Source: Chitinophaga pinensis (GTDB taxonomy: Bacteria; Bacteroidota; Bacteroidia; Flavobacteriales; Flavobacteriaceae). Taken from it: 64,000 nt of DNA. Below the pieces are notes generated by a model that worked only from the letters and a program-made list of their open reading frames with translations, was not told where the DNA came from and did no database searches. Below, piece after piece: positions 1 through 9,528 of this stretch. The stretch is taken from assembly GCA_945873505.1 (NCBI GenBank), contig CAMCDQ010000008.1:1-64000 (forward strand), given 5' to 3'. Position 1 is the first letter of the stretch; each line of letters opens with the position of its first letter. Made by a program: the position numbers and the translations under genes.

Positions 1-1426
1 GTTTTGGTTTTTGCAATGCGTTGGCATCTACCCCACCACTTAATACTTTTCCAGAAGCTGGTTGAACCGTATTATAGGCTCTTGCCAAACGAGTAATTGA
101 ATCTAATAAAATTACAACATCATGACCACATTCTACCAATCGTTTTGCTTTTTCAAGTACAATATTTGCAATTTTAACATGCTCTTGTGGTTCTCTATCA
201 AATGTAGATGCGATAACTTCCCCACGAACACTTCGTTGCATATCGGTAACTTCTTCAGGACGTTCGTCTATTAAAAGTACTATTAAATAAACTTCAGGAT
301 GATTGGCAGCAATTGCATTAGCAATATCTTTCAATAACATGGTTTTACCTGTTTTTGGTTGTGCCACAATCATTCCACGTTGACCTTTTCCAATTGGGGA
401 GAACAAATCGATGATTCGAGTTGATATCGTACTTTGTTTTTCAGCTATTCTGAATTTTTCCGATGGAAAAACAGGCGTTAAATGCTCAAATGAAACTCGA
501 TCTCGAACCACTTGTGGATCATGACCATTTATTTTTAATATACGAACTAAAGGAAAGAATTTTTCGCCCTCTTTTGGTGGACGAACAACCCCTTTAACTG
601 TATCTCCAGTTTTTAAACCAAATAATCGAACTTGAGAAGTTGATAAATAAATATCATCTGGAGAAGCTAAATAATTATAATCGGAGGAACGTAAAAAACC
701 ATACCCTTCAGACATCATTTCCAATACTCCTTCGCTTTCTATAATTCCATCAAATTCAAAATCTGAATGTCCAAAATTGCTTTTCTTAGCCTTAAAATTT
801 GGATTTACATTCCCATTAGGACCCTGATTTGCATTATGATTCTGGTTGGGGTTTTGATTCGGGTTCTGTTTTTGATTTGGATTTTGGTTTGGATTGGGTT
901 TCTGATTTGGATTTTCAGATTTTTCAACCAATTGCTCCTCAGTAGCCTCACTTGATATTGTGTTGTCAGTTGACTCAGAAGTATTTTCCTGAGAATTGCT
1001 TTCAGCAGCTGCTTTTGCTGCAACTTTAGCTTCAAAATCAGCTTTTTTAAACTTAACTACCTTACGCTCTTTTTGCTCAATTTCGATAGGTTCAGTTGAA
1101 ACATTAACCCGGTTATCCTGTTGTTCGGAAACTTCTTTAATTTCTTCCATTGGAATTTCAGCAGATTCTGAAAATAATGAAATAGTTTCCGATTTTTGAA
1201 TAACTGGTTTTTTTTCTACTACCATTCTGGCTCTTTTTGGCTTTGCATCATTAGCATTGTCTGAAGGACCATCTGAATCAATTTTTGAATGTGATGCTTG
1301 AATATCTAAAATCTGATTGATTAAAGTCTCTTTTTTTACACCCGTAATTTTTAAAATATTTGCTGCTTTCGCAATTTCTTGAAGCTCAGAAAGCTTCATT
1401 TCTTTTAATATAGAAATTTCAAACAT
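1..1426 (-). CDS. rho: Transcription termination factor Rho (3' end truncated by window edge)
   Basis: Reverse-strand translation from ATG at 1426: [29 protein letters not shown]..., then ...[112 protein letters not shown] (Rho Walker A/B and Q/R loops). Contains an Asn/Pro/Gln-rich insert. Confidence 0.96.
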   Translation of the reverse strand, partial: MFEISILKEMKLSELQEIAKAANILKITGVKKETLINQILDIQASHSKIDSDGPSDNANDAKPKRARMVVEKKPVIQKSETISLFSESAEIPMEEIKEVSEQQDNRVNVSTEPIEIEQKERKVVKFKKADFEAKVAAKAAAESNSQENTSESTDNTISSEATEEQLVEKSENPNQKPNPNQNPNQKQNPNQNPNQNHNANQGPNGNVNPNFKAKKSNFGHSDFEFDGIIESEGVLEMMSEGYGFLRSSDYNYLASPDDIYLSTSQVRLFGLKTGDTVKGVVRPPKEGEKFFPLVRILKINGHDPQVVRDRVSFEHLTPVFPSEKFRIAEKQSTISTRIIDLFSPIGKGQRGMIVAQPKTGKTMLLKDIANAIAANHPEVYLIVLLIDERPEEVTDMQRSVRGEVIASTFDREPQEHVKIANIVLEKAKRLVECGHDVVILLDSITRLARAYNTVQPASGKVLSGGVDANALQKPK

Positions 1427-1604
1427 AAAATGTTATTTGAATTTAGTTGTTGTGGAATAATAAAGAATGTGTGATTTTTGTTTAAATGAAATCTTCAAAG
1501 GATGAAGTACTTACGTATTTGTCATGCAATATTACAAATAATATTTGATAATCATAGTGTTTTTTAAAAATAATATAATATTTTTGTTTTAATAATTTAC
1601 AATT

Positions 1605-2018
1605 ATGATCCAAAGAATACAAACCGTCTATTTATTAATTGCCTTAGTGATTTCTGGTGTACTTCCTTATGTGTTTCCTTTGTGGACAATGAGTGACGGA
1701 AAGGAATTTCATTTTATGAGCGATGCTACTTATACGATTGTTTTTGGTTTAACGACCACGTTAACTTTGGTTAGTATTTTGTATTTCAAAAAAAGACAGC
1801 ATCAATTTGTACTTAACAGATTGTCTATCATATTTAATTTAATTTTATTAGGATTATTTGTATATCGCTCGCTAAATTTATCTGGAGAAACTCTTGCAGT
1901 TTCTGAGAAAGGTATTGGGATGTTTCTTCCAATTGTTGCTATCGTTTTTTTGGCTTTGGCCAATAAAGCCATCAAGAAGGATGAAGATCTTGTGAAATCT
2001 GCGGACCGTTTGAGATAA
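1605..2018 (+). CDS. DUF4293-like four-helix membrane protein
   Basis: 137 aa, four hydrophobic segments, MIQRIQTVYLLIALVISGVLPYVFPLW start typical of DUF4293; lies next to rho. Confidence 0.8.
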   Translation: MIQRIQTVYLLIALVISGVLPYVFPLWTMSDGKEFHFMSDATYTIVFGLTTTLTLVSILYFKKRQHQFVLNRLSIIFNLILLGLFVYRSLNLSGETLAVSEKGIGMFLPIVAIVFLALANKAIKKDEDLVKSADRLR

Positions 2019-2045
2019 ACCTATAAACTTAGTTTATTAATGCGA

Positions 2046-2079
2046 AGAAAAACCTGAACGAAAGTTTGGGTTTTTTTTC
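2046..2079 (+). terminator. Rho-independent terminator after the DUF4293-like gene
   Basis: AAAACCTGAAC-GAAA-GTTTGGGTTTTTTTT imperfect stem followed by a T tract. Confidence 0.6.
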
Positions 2080-2180
2080 GTTTATTATTTTTAACAGCAA
2101 AGTTCGCAAAGAAAATGATATAATTGTCTATCATCTCTTTGTCTATTATCTTTCATCTAGTATCTCTTCGTCTTTCATCT

Positions 2181-2675
2181 TCATCTCTTCCCTATTTCTA
2201 CAATTTCCAAATCCTTAATTTTATCGCCATCAATTACAAATCGAAGCATCGTTCGCATTTGGTGAAAACCACTAATTCCAGCTGCACCAGGATTCATGTG
2301 CAACAAATTATTTTTCTTATCAAAGATAACTTTCAATATATGTGAATGTCCACAAATGAATAATTTAGGAGGATTTGTAGCCATTTCAACCTTCAAATTC
2401 GGATTGTATTTTCCCGGATAACCGCCAATGTGTGTAATCCAAACATCAACACCTTCACACATAAATCGGTTGTGCAACGGAAATTCCATTCGAGCTTTAT
2501 CATCGTCAATATTCCCAAAAACACAACGCAAAGGCTTCAATTTTTTAATCGTATCCGTTACAACCAAATCCCCAATATCGCCCGCATGCCAAACTTCATC
2601 GGCAAAATGAACGTATTTCAAAATCGTTTCATCAATGTGACTGTGCGTATCAGAAAGCAAAAGTATTTTGGTCAT
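2181..2675 (-). CDS. YfcE/MJ0936-type metallophosphoesterase
   Basis: MTKILLLSDTHSHID...WHAGDIGD...VFGNIDDD...THIGGYPGKY...FICGHSHI metallophosphoesterase motifs. Confidence 0.9.
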   Translation of the reverse strand: MTKILLLSDTHSHIDETILKYVHFADEVWHAGDIGDLVVTDTIKKLKPLRCVFGNIDDDKARMEFPLHNRFMCEGVDVWITHIGGYPGKYNPNLKVEMATNPPKLFICGHSHILKVIFDKKNNLLHMNPGAAGISGFHQMRTMLRFVIDGDKIKDLEIVEIGKR

Positions 2676-2932
2676 TTAAAGGTTTAAATAGTTGCAAATG
2701 CTCAAAGGTAACAAAAAGCTTGAAAAGGGAACAAAGAGAAAACGTTTTTAATATTTAAACTCTTTAAGGAATTAAGGTATATATAAAAATTCAAAACAAA
2801 TTTATTTCACCAACAATTAATCGATTAAACGATTAAACTTCTTCTTTCCTCGTATTAACATTTTGTTACAAAATCAAATTAAAAAAATCCTACTTTAATA
2901 AGTATCTTTGCAACTTTAAAAACTATCAAACT

Positions 2933-3667
2933 TTGCGCTACTTCATAAAATTGGCATACAACGGAACTAATTACCACGGTTGGCAAATTCAACCGAATGC
3001 TTCGTCTGTACAAGAAACTTTGAACGCCGCACTTTCTGTAATTTTGAATTCAGAAATTAATATAATGGGAGCCGGACGAACAGACACAGGCGTTCACGCA
3101 AAAGAAATGTTTGCTCATTTTGATTACGAACCTAAATTTGAAATAGAATCTACCGTTCACAAACTCAATTCCTATCTTCCAAAAGACATCGTAATTTTTG
3201 AAATTTTTGCTGTTTCTGATGAAGCGCACGCCCGTTTTGACGCAAAAAAAAGAACCTATCAATATTTCATTTCAACCTATAAAGACGCTTTTTCACAAGA
3301 TGAAAGTTGGTATTACCACCAAAATTTAGATCTCGATTTGATGAATCAAGCAGCGCAATTGCTATTAAATCACACCGATTTTCAATGCTTTTCAAAGGTA
3401 AATACCGATGTAAATACATTCAATTGTACTATTTCTGAAGCCTATTGGACACAAGAAAACGACCAATTAATTTTCACCATTTCCGCCGATCGCTTTCTTA
3501 GGAATATGGTTCGCGCAATTGTGGGAACACTCGTAAATATTGGTTTACACAAAATATCATTATCCGATTTCAATACCATTATAGAAAATAAAAATAGAAA
3601 CGAAGCAGGATTTTCCGTTCCAGCACAAGGTTTATATCTTACAAAAATAGAGTATGATTTTGTATAA
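2933..3667 (+). CDS. truA: tRNA pseudouridine synthase A (TTG start)
   Basis: MRYFIKLAYNGTNYHGWQIQPNASSVQETL...GAGRTDTGVHAKEMFAHFD; catalytic Asp in GRTDTGVHA. Confidence 0.95.
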   Translation: MRYFIKLAYNGTNYHGWQIQPNASSVQETLNAALSVILNSEINIMGAGRTDTGVHAKEMFAHFDYEPKFEIESTVHKLNSYLPKDIVIFEIFAVSDEAHARFDAKKRTYQYFISTYKDAFSQDESWYYHQNLDLDLMNQAAQLLLNHTDFQCFSKVNTDVNTFNCTISEAYWTQENDQLIFTISADRFLRNMVRAIVGTLVNIGLHKISLSDFNTIIENKNRNEAGFSVPAQGLYLTKIEYDFV

Positions 3668-3703
3668 CGGAATAGCAACTTACCTAATCGCAGTAACAAA
3701 AAT

Positions 3704-5458
3704 ATGAAAGCAACCGCATTCGATACCACTGTTTTCAAACGGATTTTAGAATATGCCAAACCTTATAAAATGAGGTTCAACGGCGTAATTCTATTTGCAA
3801 TATTCCTTTCTATATTTGCTGCTTTACGCCCGTATCTATTGAAATTAACTGTTGACGACTACATAAAAACCCACGATAAAAATGGACTTTTATGGTATGT
3901 AACTTTAATGGGAATTGTACTTATTCTTGAAGTGCTTTCCAACTTTTTCTTCGTTTATTGGGCGAATTGGTTGGGACAAGACATCGTGAAAGACGTTCGT
4001 GTAAAACTTTTCAAGCACATGTTGAGTTTCCGAATGAAATATTATGACAATGCGCCCGTAGGTCAATTAATTACGCGCTCAGTTTCAGATATGGAATCAA
4101 TAGCTAAAATTTTCAGTCAAGGTCTTTTTATGATTGGTAGCGATTTACTAAAAATGGTCGTAATTCTTGGTTTTATGCTCAAAGAAAACTGGCGATTAAC
4201 CTGTATTGTTTTTGTAGCAATGCCTATTTTAGTATACATCACCCGGGTTTTCCAAAGAAAAATGCAAGTTTCCTTTGAAGAAGTGCGGAACCAAATTGCC
4301 AATCTAAACACGTTTGTTCAAGAACGCGTTACGGGAATGAAAATCGTGCAGCTTTTTAATCGGGAAGACACAGAGTTTGAAAAATTCAAAGAAATCAATT
4401 CCAAACACAATAAAGCGTGGATAAAAACCATACTTTACAACTCTATTTTCTTTCCAATTGCCGATATAATTTCATCGTTTACGCTTGGTTTTATTGTGCT
4501 TTTCGGAGGATACCGTATTCTAGGCGGAGACAATTCTACTTCTTTTGGTGATATTTTCTCTTATACCATGTTCATCGGAATGTTATTCAATCCTTTGCGT
4601 CAAATTGCAGATAAATTCAATGAGATGCAAATGGGAATGATTTCTGCCAACCGTGTTTTTGAGATTTTAGATACCAAAGAACACATCCAAGACATTGGAA
4701 CAATTGAAGCCCCAATTTTTGAAGGCGACATCGAATTCAAAGACGTGCGTTTCAGTTATATTGAAAATGAAGAAGTTATAAAAGGAATAAATTTAAAAGT
4801 TGAATCAGGGCAAACAATTGCTATAGTTGGAGCTACAGGTGCCGGAAAATCAACGGTTATCAACCTACTAAATCGGTTTTACGAAATCAATAGTGGAACT
4901 ATTTTTGCTGACAATCAAAACATTCACGACTATACTTTGGATTCACTTCGAAAACAAATTGCAGTCGTTTTGCAAGACGTTTTCCTCTTTGCAGACACAA
5001 TTCTGAACAACATTACACTCAACAATCCTAATATTTCAAGGGAACAAGTAGTGGCAGCAGCCAAAAAAATTGGTGTACACGATTTTATTATGAGTTTGCC
5101 CGAAGGCTATGATTATAATGTGAAAGAACGAGGTGTTATGCTGTCTTCTGGCCAACGACAATTAATTGCGTTTTTACGAGCGTATGTAAGCAATCCAAGT
5201 ATCTTAATTTTGGATGAAGCCACGTCTTCTATCGATATGTATTCTGAAGAATTGATACAACGTGCCACCGAAACCATCACAACGGGACGAACTTCAATTA
5301 TTATCGCCCACCGATTGGCCACCATAATTAACGCCGACAAAATTGTGGTAATGGACAAAGGAATCATCGTAGAACAAGGAACGCACCAAGAATTATTGAG
5401 CCAAAAAACAGGATTTTACAAGAATTTATACGATTCTCAGTTTATATTAAATACTTAA
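3704..5458 (+). CDS. ABC transporter ATP-binding/permease (MsbA-like exporter)
   Basis: N-terminal six-TM domain, Walker A GATGAGKST, signature LSSGQRQL, Walker B ILILDEATSSID. Confidence 0.95.
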   Translation: MKATAFDTTVFKRILEYAKPYKMRFNGVILFAIFLSIFAALRPYLLKLTVDDYIKTHDKNGLLWYVTLMGIVLILEVLSNFFFVYWANWLGQDIVKDVRVKLFKHMLSFRMKYYDNAPVGQLITRSVSDMESIAKIFSQGLFMIGSDLLKMVVILGFMLKENWRLTCIVFVAMPILVYITRVFQRKMQVSFEEVRNQIANLNTFVQERVTGMKIVQLFNREDTEFEKFKEINSKHNKAWIKTILYNSIFFPIADIISSFTLGFIVLFGGYRILGGDNSTSFGDIFSYTMFIGMLFNPLRQIADKFNEMQMGMISANRVFEILDTKEHIQDIGTIEAPIFEGDIEFKDVRFSYIENEEVIKGINLKVESGQTIAIVGATGAGKSTVINLLNRFYEINSGTIFADNQNIHDYTLDSLRKQIAVVLQDVFLFADTILNNITLNNPNISREQVVAAAKKIGVHDFIMSLPEGYDYNVKERGVMLSSGQRQLIAFLRAYVSNPSILILDEATSSIDMYSEELIQRATETITTGRTSIIIAHRLATIINADKIVVMDKGIIVEQGTHQELLSQKTGFYKNLYDSQFILNT

Positions 5459-5491
5459 ATTTTGATTTGTACAATAACCAACAACTAATTG

Positions 5492-5499
5492 TACTTTTG
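5492..5499 (+). promoter_or_regulatory. Candidate Bacteroidota sigma-A promoter -7 element (TACTTTTG) for lpdA
   Basis: TTG at 5467, 22-nt spacer, TACTTTTG matching TAnnTTTG. Confidence 0.5.
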
Positions 5500-5619
5500 C
5501 TATTATCAAATAAAAAATAATTCTTAAATTCGCATCAGAATTTTATCATAGAAAATATACTGAAATGACACGAGCTTTTGCGACTGCATTTTTACAAATA
5601 AAAAAATAAATATATAAAA

Positions 5620-7008
5620 ATGAAATACGATATTATAGTTTTAGGAAGTGGTCCTGGTGGATATGTAACCGCAATTAGAGCCTCACAATTAGGGTTCAAA
5701 GTAGCCGTTATCGAAAAAGAAAACCTAGGCGGTGTATGTTTAAATTGGGGTTGTATTCCAACGAAAGCATTACTAAAATCAGCACAAGTTTTTGATTACC
5801 TGAAACACGCTTCCGATTATGGTTTGACTGTTTCATCATTTGATAAAGATTTCACAGCAGTTGTAGGTCGTAGCCGAGGAATTGCTGACGGAATGAGCAA
5901 AGGCGTTCAATTCCTAATGAAAAAAAATAAAATTGATGTGATTGATGGATTTGGTAAAATGAAACCTGGAAAAAAAGTAGCCGTAACAGCTGCCGATGGA
6001 AAAGTAACCGATTATGATGCCGATCATATCATTATTGCAACAGGAGCGCGCTCTCGCGAATTGCCAAACTTGCCTCAAGACGGAGTAAAAGTAATCGGAT
6101 ATCGTAAAGCAATGACATTAGAAACACAACCAAAATCAATGATTGTGGTAGGTTCTGGAGCTATTGGAGTTGAATTTGCACACTTCTATAACGCAATGGG
6201 AACCGATGTAACCATCGTTGAATTCCTTCCAAATATTGTTCCGTTAGAAGATGAAGACATTTCTAAACAAATGGAACGTTCTATGAAAAAAGCGGGCGTA
6301 AAAATTATGACCAATTCCTCTGTAGAAAGAATTGACACCTCAGGAGCTGGCGTAAAAGCGTATGTAAAAACCGCAAAAGGAGAAGAAATTCTCGAAGCTG
6401 AAATCTTACTTTCAGCTGTGGGAATCAAAACCAACCTTGAAAACATTGGATTAGAAGAAGTTGGAATTGCTACCTACAGAGATAAAATTTTGGTAAACGA
6501 TTTCTACCAAACCAATATTCCTGGCTATTACGCTATTGGCGATATCGTTCCAGGCCCAGCATTGGCTCACGTAGCTTCTGCCGAAGGAATTACTTGCGTA
6601 GAAAAAATCGCAGGATTGCACGTCGATCCAATCGATTACGGAAATATCCCAGGTTGTACGTATGCATCACCAGAAATTGCTTCCGTAGGATTAACCGAAA
6701 AACAAGCAATAGAAAAAGGATACGAATTAAAAGTTGGAAAATTCCCATTTACCGCATCAGGAAAAGCAAAAGCTTCAGGAGCCCCAGACGGATTTGTAAA
6801 AGTAATTTTTGATGCCAAATATGGCGAATGGTTGGGCTGCCACATGATTGGCGCAGGCGTTACCGATATGATTGCCGAGGCGGTTGTAGCCCGTAAATTG
6901 GAAACAACAGGACACGAAATCCTAAAATCCATTCACCCGCACCCAACTATGAGCGAAGCCGTTATGGAAGCCGTAGCAGACGCTTATGGCGAAGTAATTC
7001 ACCTGTAA
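5620..7008 (+). CDS. lpdA: Dihydrolipoyl dehydrogenase
   Basis: FAD site GSGPGGYVTAIRASQLG, redox motif GGVCLNWGCIPTKALL, C-terminal HPHPTMSE. Confidence 0.96.
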   Translation: MKYDIIVLGSGPGGYVTAIRASQLGFKVAVIEKENLGGVCLNWGCIPTKALLKSAQVFDYLKHASDYGLTVSSFDKDFTAVVGRSRGIADGMSKGVQFLMKKNKIDVIDGFGKMKPGKKVAVTAADGKVTDYDADHIIIATGARSRELPNLPQDGVKVIGYRKAMTLETQPKSMIVVGSGAIGVEFAHFYNAMGTDVTIVEFLPNIVPLEDEDISKQMERSMKKAGVKIMTNSSVERIDTSGAGVKAYVKTAKGEEILEAEILLSAVGIKTNLENIGLEEVGIATYRDKILVNDFYQTNIPGYYAIGDIVPGPALAHVASAEGITCVEKIAGLHVDPIDYGNIPGCTYASPEIASVGLTEKQAIEKGYELKVGKFPFTASGKAKASGAPDGFVKVIFDAKYGEWLGCHMIGAGVTDMIAEAVVARKLETTGHEILKSIHPHPTMSEAVMEAVADAYGEVIHL

Positions 7009-7031
7009 TACTCAAAATAAATTTCAATATC

Positions 7032-7066
7032 AATCCGTTTTGTGAAAACAAAGCGGATTTTTTTTT
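7032..7066 (+). terminator. Rho-independent terminator of lpdA
   Basis: AATCCGTTTTGT-GAAA-ACAAAGCGGATTTTTTTTT. Confidence 0.85.
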
Positions 7067-7084
7067 GAGTGCGCCCTTCGTTTA

Positions 7085-7190
7085 GGACATTCCGAGATAC
7101 CAAGAAAATTGTTCAAAACTCGGTCGAGCTGTACGCTAAAATCCACACTCAAAAAGTACGGATAAACGCTACTACTATACTTGTCGCAAA
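7085..7190 (+). repeat. Degenerate copy of a structured interspersed element (same family as 13219-13336)
   Basis: TCGAGCTGTACGCT vs TCGGGCTGTCCGCT in the intact copy, followed by ATCC...hairpin...GGAT and CGCT; CCGAG/CTCGG outer stem. Confidence 0.5.
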
Positions 7191-7270
7191 AAAAACAGTG
7201 AATAAATTCAATAATTCATAATTCGTTAAAAAAATAATCAGATTTTATTTTTTCAATAATAAATTATATT

Positions 7271-7278
7271 TACATTTG
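7271..7278 (+). promoter_or_regulatory. Candidate -7 element (TACATTTG) of the trp operon promoter
   Basis: Matches TAnnTTTG about 18 nt upstream of the trp leader ATG. Confidence 0.5.
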
Positions 7279-7295
7279 TAATTCAAAATTAAAAA

Positions 7296-7352
7296 ATGAA
7301 AACAATTTTAAATACTACTTGGTGGTGGAAAAGCTTACGTCAATCGTCGTGA
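7296..7352 (+). CDS. trp operon leader peptide MKTILNTTWWWKSLRQSS
   Basis: 18-codon ORF with three consecutive Trp codons, directly upstream of a terminator hairpin and trpE. Confidence 0.9.
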   Translation: MKTILNTTWWWKSLRQSS

Positions 7353-7392
7353 AGAGTACACTTATAGGTATATTTTAAATCAAATAAATATC

Positions 7393-7427
7393 AAAAAGGG
7401 CTTGTCATCACGACAAGCCCTTTTTTT
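7393..7427 (+). terminator. trp attenuator terminator
   Basis: AAAAAGGGCTTGTC-ATCAC-GACAAGCCCTTTTTTT located between leader peptide and trpE. Confidence 0.9.
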
Positions 7428-7451
7428 ATACAAAAAACACAAAAACAAATT

Positions 7452-8852
7452 ATGGAAATTTATAAATTCAAAACCACCTTCAAAAAAATTCTCGCCGACA
7501 CTATCACACCCGTAAGTGTTTACTTAAAAATACGCGATAAATTTGCCAACAGTCTGCTGCTTGAAAGTAGCGATTATCATGCTAACGACAATAGTTTCTC
7601 GTATATATGTTGTAATCCAATTGCGTCTATAAAAATAGTAAATGAAACTATTTTTAAAACATTTCCTGACGGAACTTTAAACGCAATAGCAATTGATAAA
7701 AATTCAAATATTCCAAAAATAATCGAAGAATTTGCCTCTCAATTTCAATCCGTAAACAACGATTTCAAATTCATAAACAACGGATTGTTTGGTTATATTT
7801 CTTATGATGCCGTTCGTTATTTTGAAAACATTGAAATCAATAAAAAAGATAATGATTTGCAAATCCCTGATATTTATTATGCCGTTTATCAGAATATCAT
7901 CGCCATCAATCACTTCAAAAATGAAGCATTTATTTTTTGCCATTCAATCACAGAAAGCAATAATATTGAAACAATAGAAAACCTACTTCAAAACAAAAGT
8001 TTTGCATCTTATTCTTTTTCAAAAACAGGAGAAAAAAATTCTAATTTAACCGATTTTGAATTTATTGATAATGTAAAATTAGCCAAGAAACATTGCTTTC
8101 GTGGCGACGTGTTCCAACTCGTTTTGTCACGTCGCTTTTCGCAAGGTTTTAAAGGCGATGAATTCAATGTTTATAGAGCTTTACGCAGCATCAATCCATC
8201 GCCCTATTTGTTTTATTTTGATTACGGCGATTTCAAAATAATGGGTTCGTCACCCGAAGCACAACTTATCGTAAAAGACCGAAAAGCAGAAATTCATCCC
8301 ATTGCAGGCACTTTTAGAAGAACTGGAAATGACGAAAAAGATGCGACACTTGCCAAAAATCTATCCGAAGATGAAAAAGAAAATGCCGAACATATTATGT
8401 TGGTCGATTTAGCTAGAAACGATTTAAGCAGAAACGGACACCAAGTGAATGTAGAAAAATACAGAGAAGTTCAGTTTTTCTCTCACGTAATTCATTTGGT
8501 TTCAAAAGTTACAGGTTTATTGCACGAAAAAGCAACAACAATGCAAGTCGTAGCCGATACATTTCCAGCTGGTACTTTATCGGGAGCGCCAAAACACAAG
8601 GCGATGCAACTTATCGAAAAATATGAAAAAACAAATCGGAATTTTTATGGTGGCGCCATCGGGTTTATGGATTTTAATGGAAATTTTAATCACGCCATTA
8701 TGATACGTACTTTTTTGAGTAAAAATCATAAATTGCACTATCAAGCTGGTGCAGGAATTGTATCCGATTCTATTGAAGAAAATGAAATGCAGGAAGTTTA
8801 TAATAAATTGGCTGCATTGGATAAAGCATTGGAAATAGCGGAAACCATTTAA
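7452..8852 (+). CDS. trpE: Anthranilate synthase component I
   Basis: Chorismate-binding domain: HPIAGTFRRTG..., DLARNDLSR, AGTLSGAPKHKAMQLIE, FYGGAIGFMDF, QAGAGIVSDS. Confidence 0.95.
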   Translation: MEIYKFKTTFKKILADTITPVSVYLKIRDKFANSLLLESSDYHANDNSFSYICCNPIASIKIVNETIFKTFPDGTLNAIAIDKNSNIPKIIEEFASQFQSVNNDFKFINNGLFGYISYDAVRYFENIEINKKDNDLQIPDIYYAVYQNIIAINHFKNEAFIFCHSITESNNIETIENLLQNKSFASYSFSKTGEKNSNLTDFEFIDNVKLAKKHCFRGDVFQLVLSRRFSQGFKGDEFNVYRALRSINPSPYLFYFDYGDFKIMGSSPEAQLIVKDRKAEIHPIAGTFRRTGNDEKDATLAKNLSEDEKENAEHIMLVDLARNDLSRNGHQVNVEKYREVQFFSHVIHLVSKVTGLLHEKATTMQVVADTFPAGTLSGAPKHKAMQLIEKYEKTNRNFYGGAIGFMDFNGNFNHAIMIRTFLSKNHKLHYQAGAGIVSDSIEENEMQEVYNKLAALDKALEIAETI

Positions 8853-8879
8853 ACTAATTTAAAGATATAAAACAATTTA

Positions 8880-8913
8880 ATTTTCAATCTTTCAATCTTT
8901 TAATCTTTTAATA
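8880..8913 (+). repeat. Short degenerate tandem repeat in the trpE-trpG spacer
   Basis: TTTTCAATC/TTTCAATC/TTTTAATC/TTTTAATA. Confidence 0.7.
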
Positions 8914-8920
8914 CTATACT

Positions 8921-9490
8921 ATGAAAAAAATAATAATCATCGACAATTACGATAGTTTCACCTACAATTTGGCGCATTATTTAGAAGATTTAAACTGTGA
9001 AGTAACCGTTTATAGGAACGACGAATTTGACATTGAAGAACTTCAAAAATTTGATAAAATCCTACTTTCCCCAGGGCCAGGAATTCCAGATGAAGCGGGT
9101 TTACTGAAAGATGTAATCAAAGCCTATTCGGCTACAAAAAGTATTCTCGGGGTTTGTTTAGGACAACAAGCCATCGCAGAAGTATTTGGCGGAAGCCTTG
9201 TCAATCTTGAAAAAGTGTATCACGGAGTGGCCACAAATATTAAAATTCAAGTTCTAGACGAACCATTATTTAGAGATTTATGTTCTGAAATTGAAGTCGG
9301 GAGATACCATTCTTGGGTGGTAAATCCAACTGATTTTCCGGAAGTTTTAGAAATCACTTCATTAGATGAAAACGGGCAAATTATGTCTTTGCGACACCGA
9401 ACTTTTGATGTTCGTGCCGTTCAATTTCATCCTGAAAGTATTTTGACACCTCAAGGAAAAAAGATTTTAGAAAATTGGGTTGAACAATAA
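8921..9490 (+). CDS. trpG: Anthranilate synthase component II (glutamine amidotransferase)
   Basis: IDNYDSFTYNLAHYL, LLSPGPGIP, GVCLGQQAIAE, VQFHPESILT. Confidence 0.95.
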   Translation: MKKIIIIDNYDSFTYNLAHYLEDLNCEVTVYRNDEFDIEELQKFDKILLSPGPGIPDEAGLLKDVIKAYSATKSILGVCLGQQAIAEVFGGSLVNLEKVYHGVATNIKIQVLDEPLFRDLCSEIEVGRYHSWVVNPTDFPEVLEITSLDENGQIMSLRHRTFDVRAVQFHPESILTPQGKKILENWVEQ

Positions 9491-9528
9491 GTCAAAGTTT
9501 TATAAAGTAATTATTAAAATTTATTAAA

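Noticed and set aside
767-1199. Short ORFs on both strands within the rho region (767..955 +, 996..1199 +, 805..1035 -)
   Set aside because: They are alternative frames of rho; the 805..1035 ORF is an off-frame reading of the Asn/Pro repeat. Low-complexity translations with no family resemblance.
2124-2345. 73-aa plus-strand ORF MSIISLSIIFHLVSLRLSSSS...
   Set aside because: Translates the purine/pyrimidine repeat and the antisense of the phosphoesterase gene; not credible as a gene.
2820-2838. CGATTAAACGATTAAAC short tandem duplication upstream of truA
   Set aside because: Two units only in AT-rich DNA; compatible with chance.
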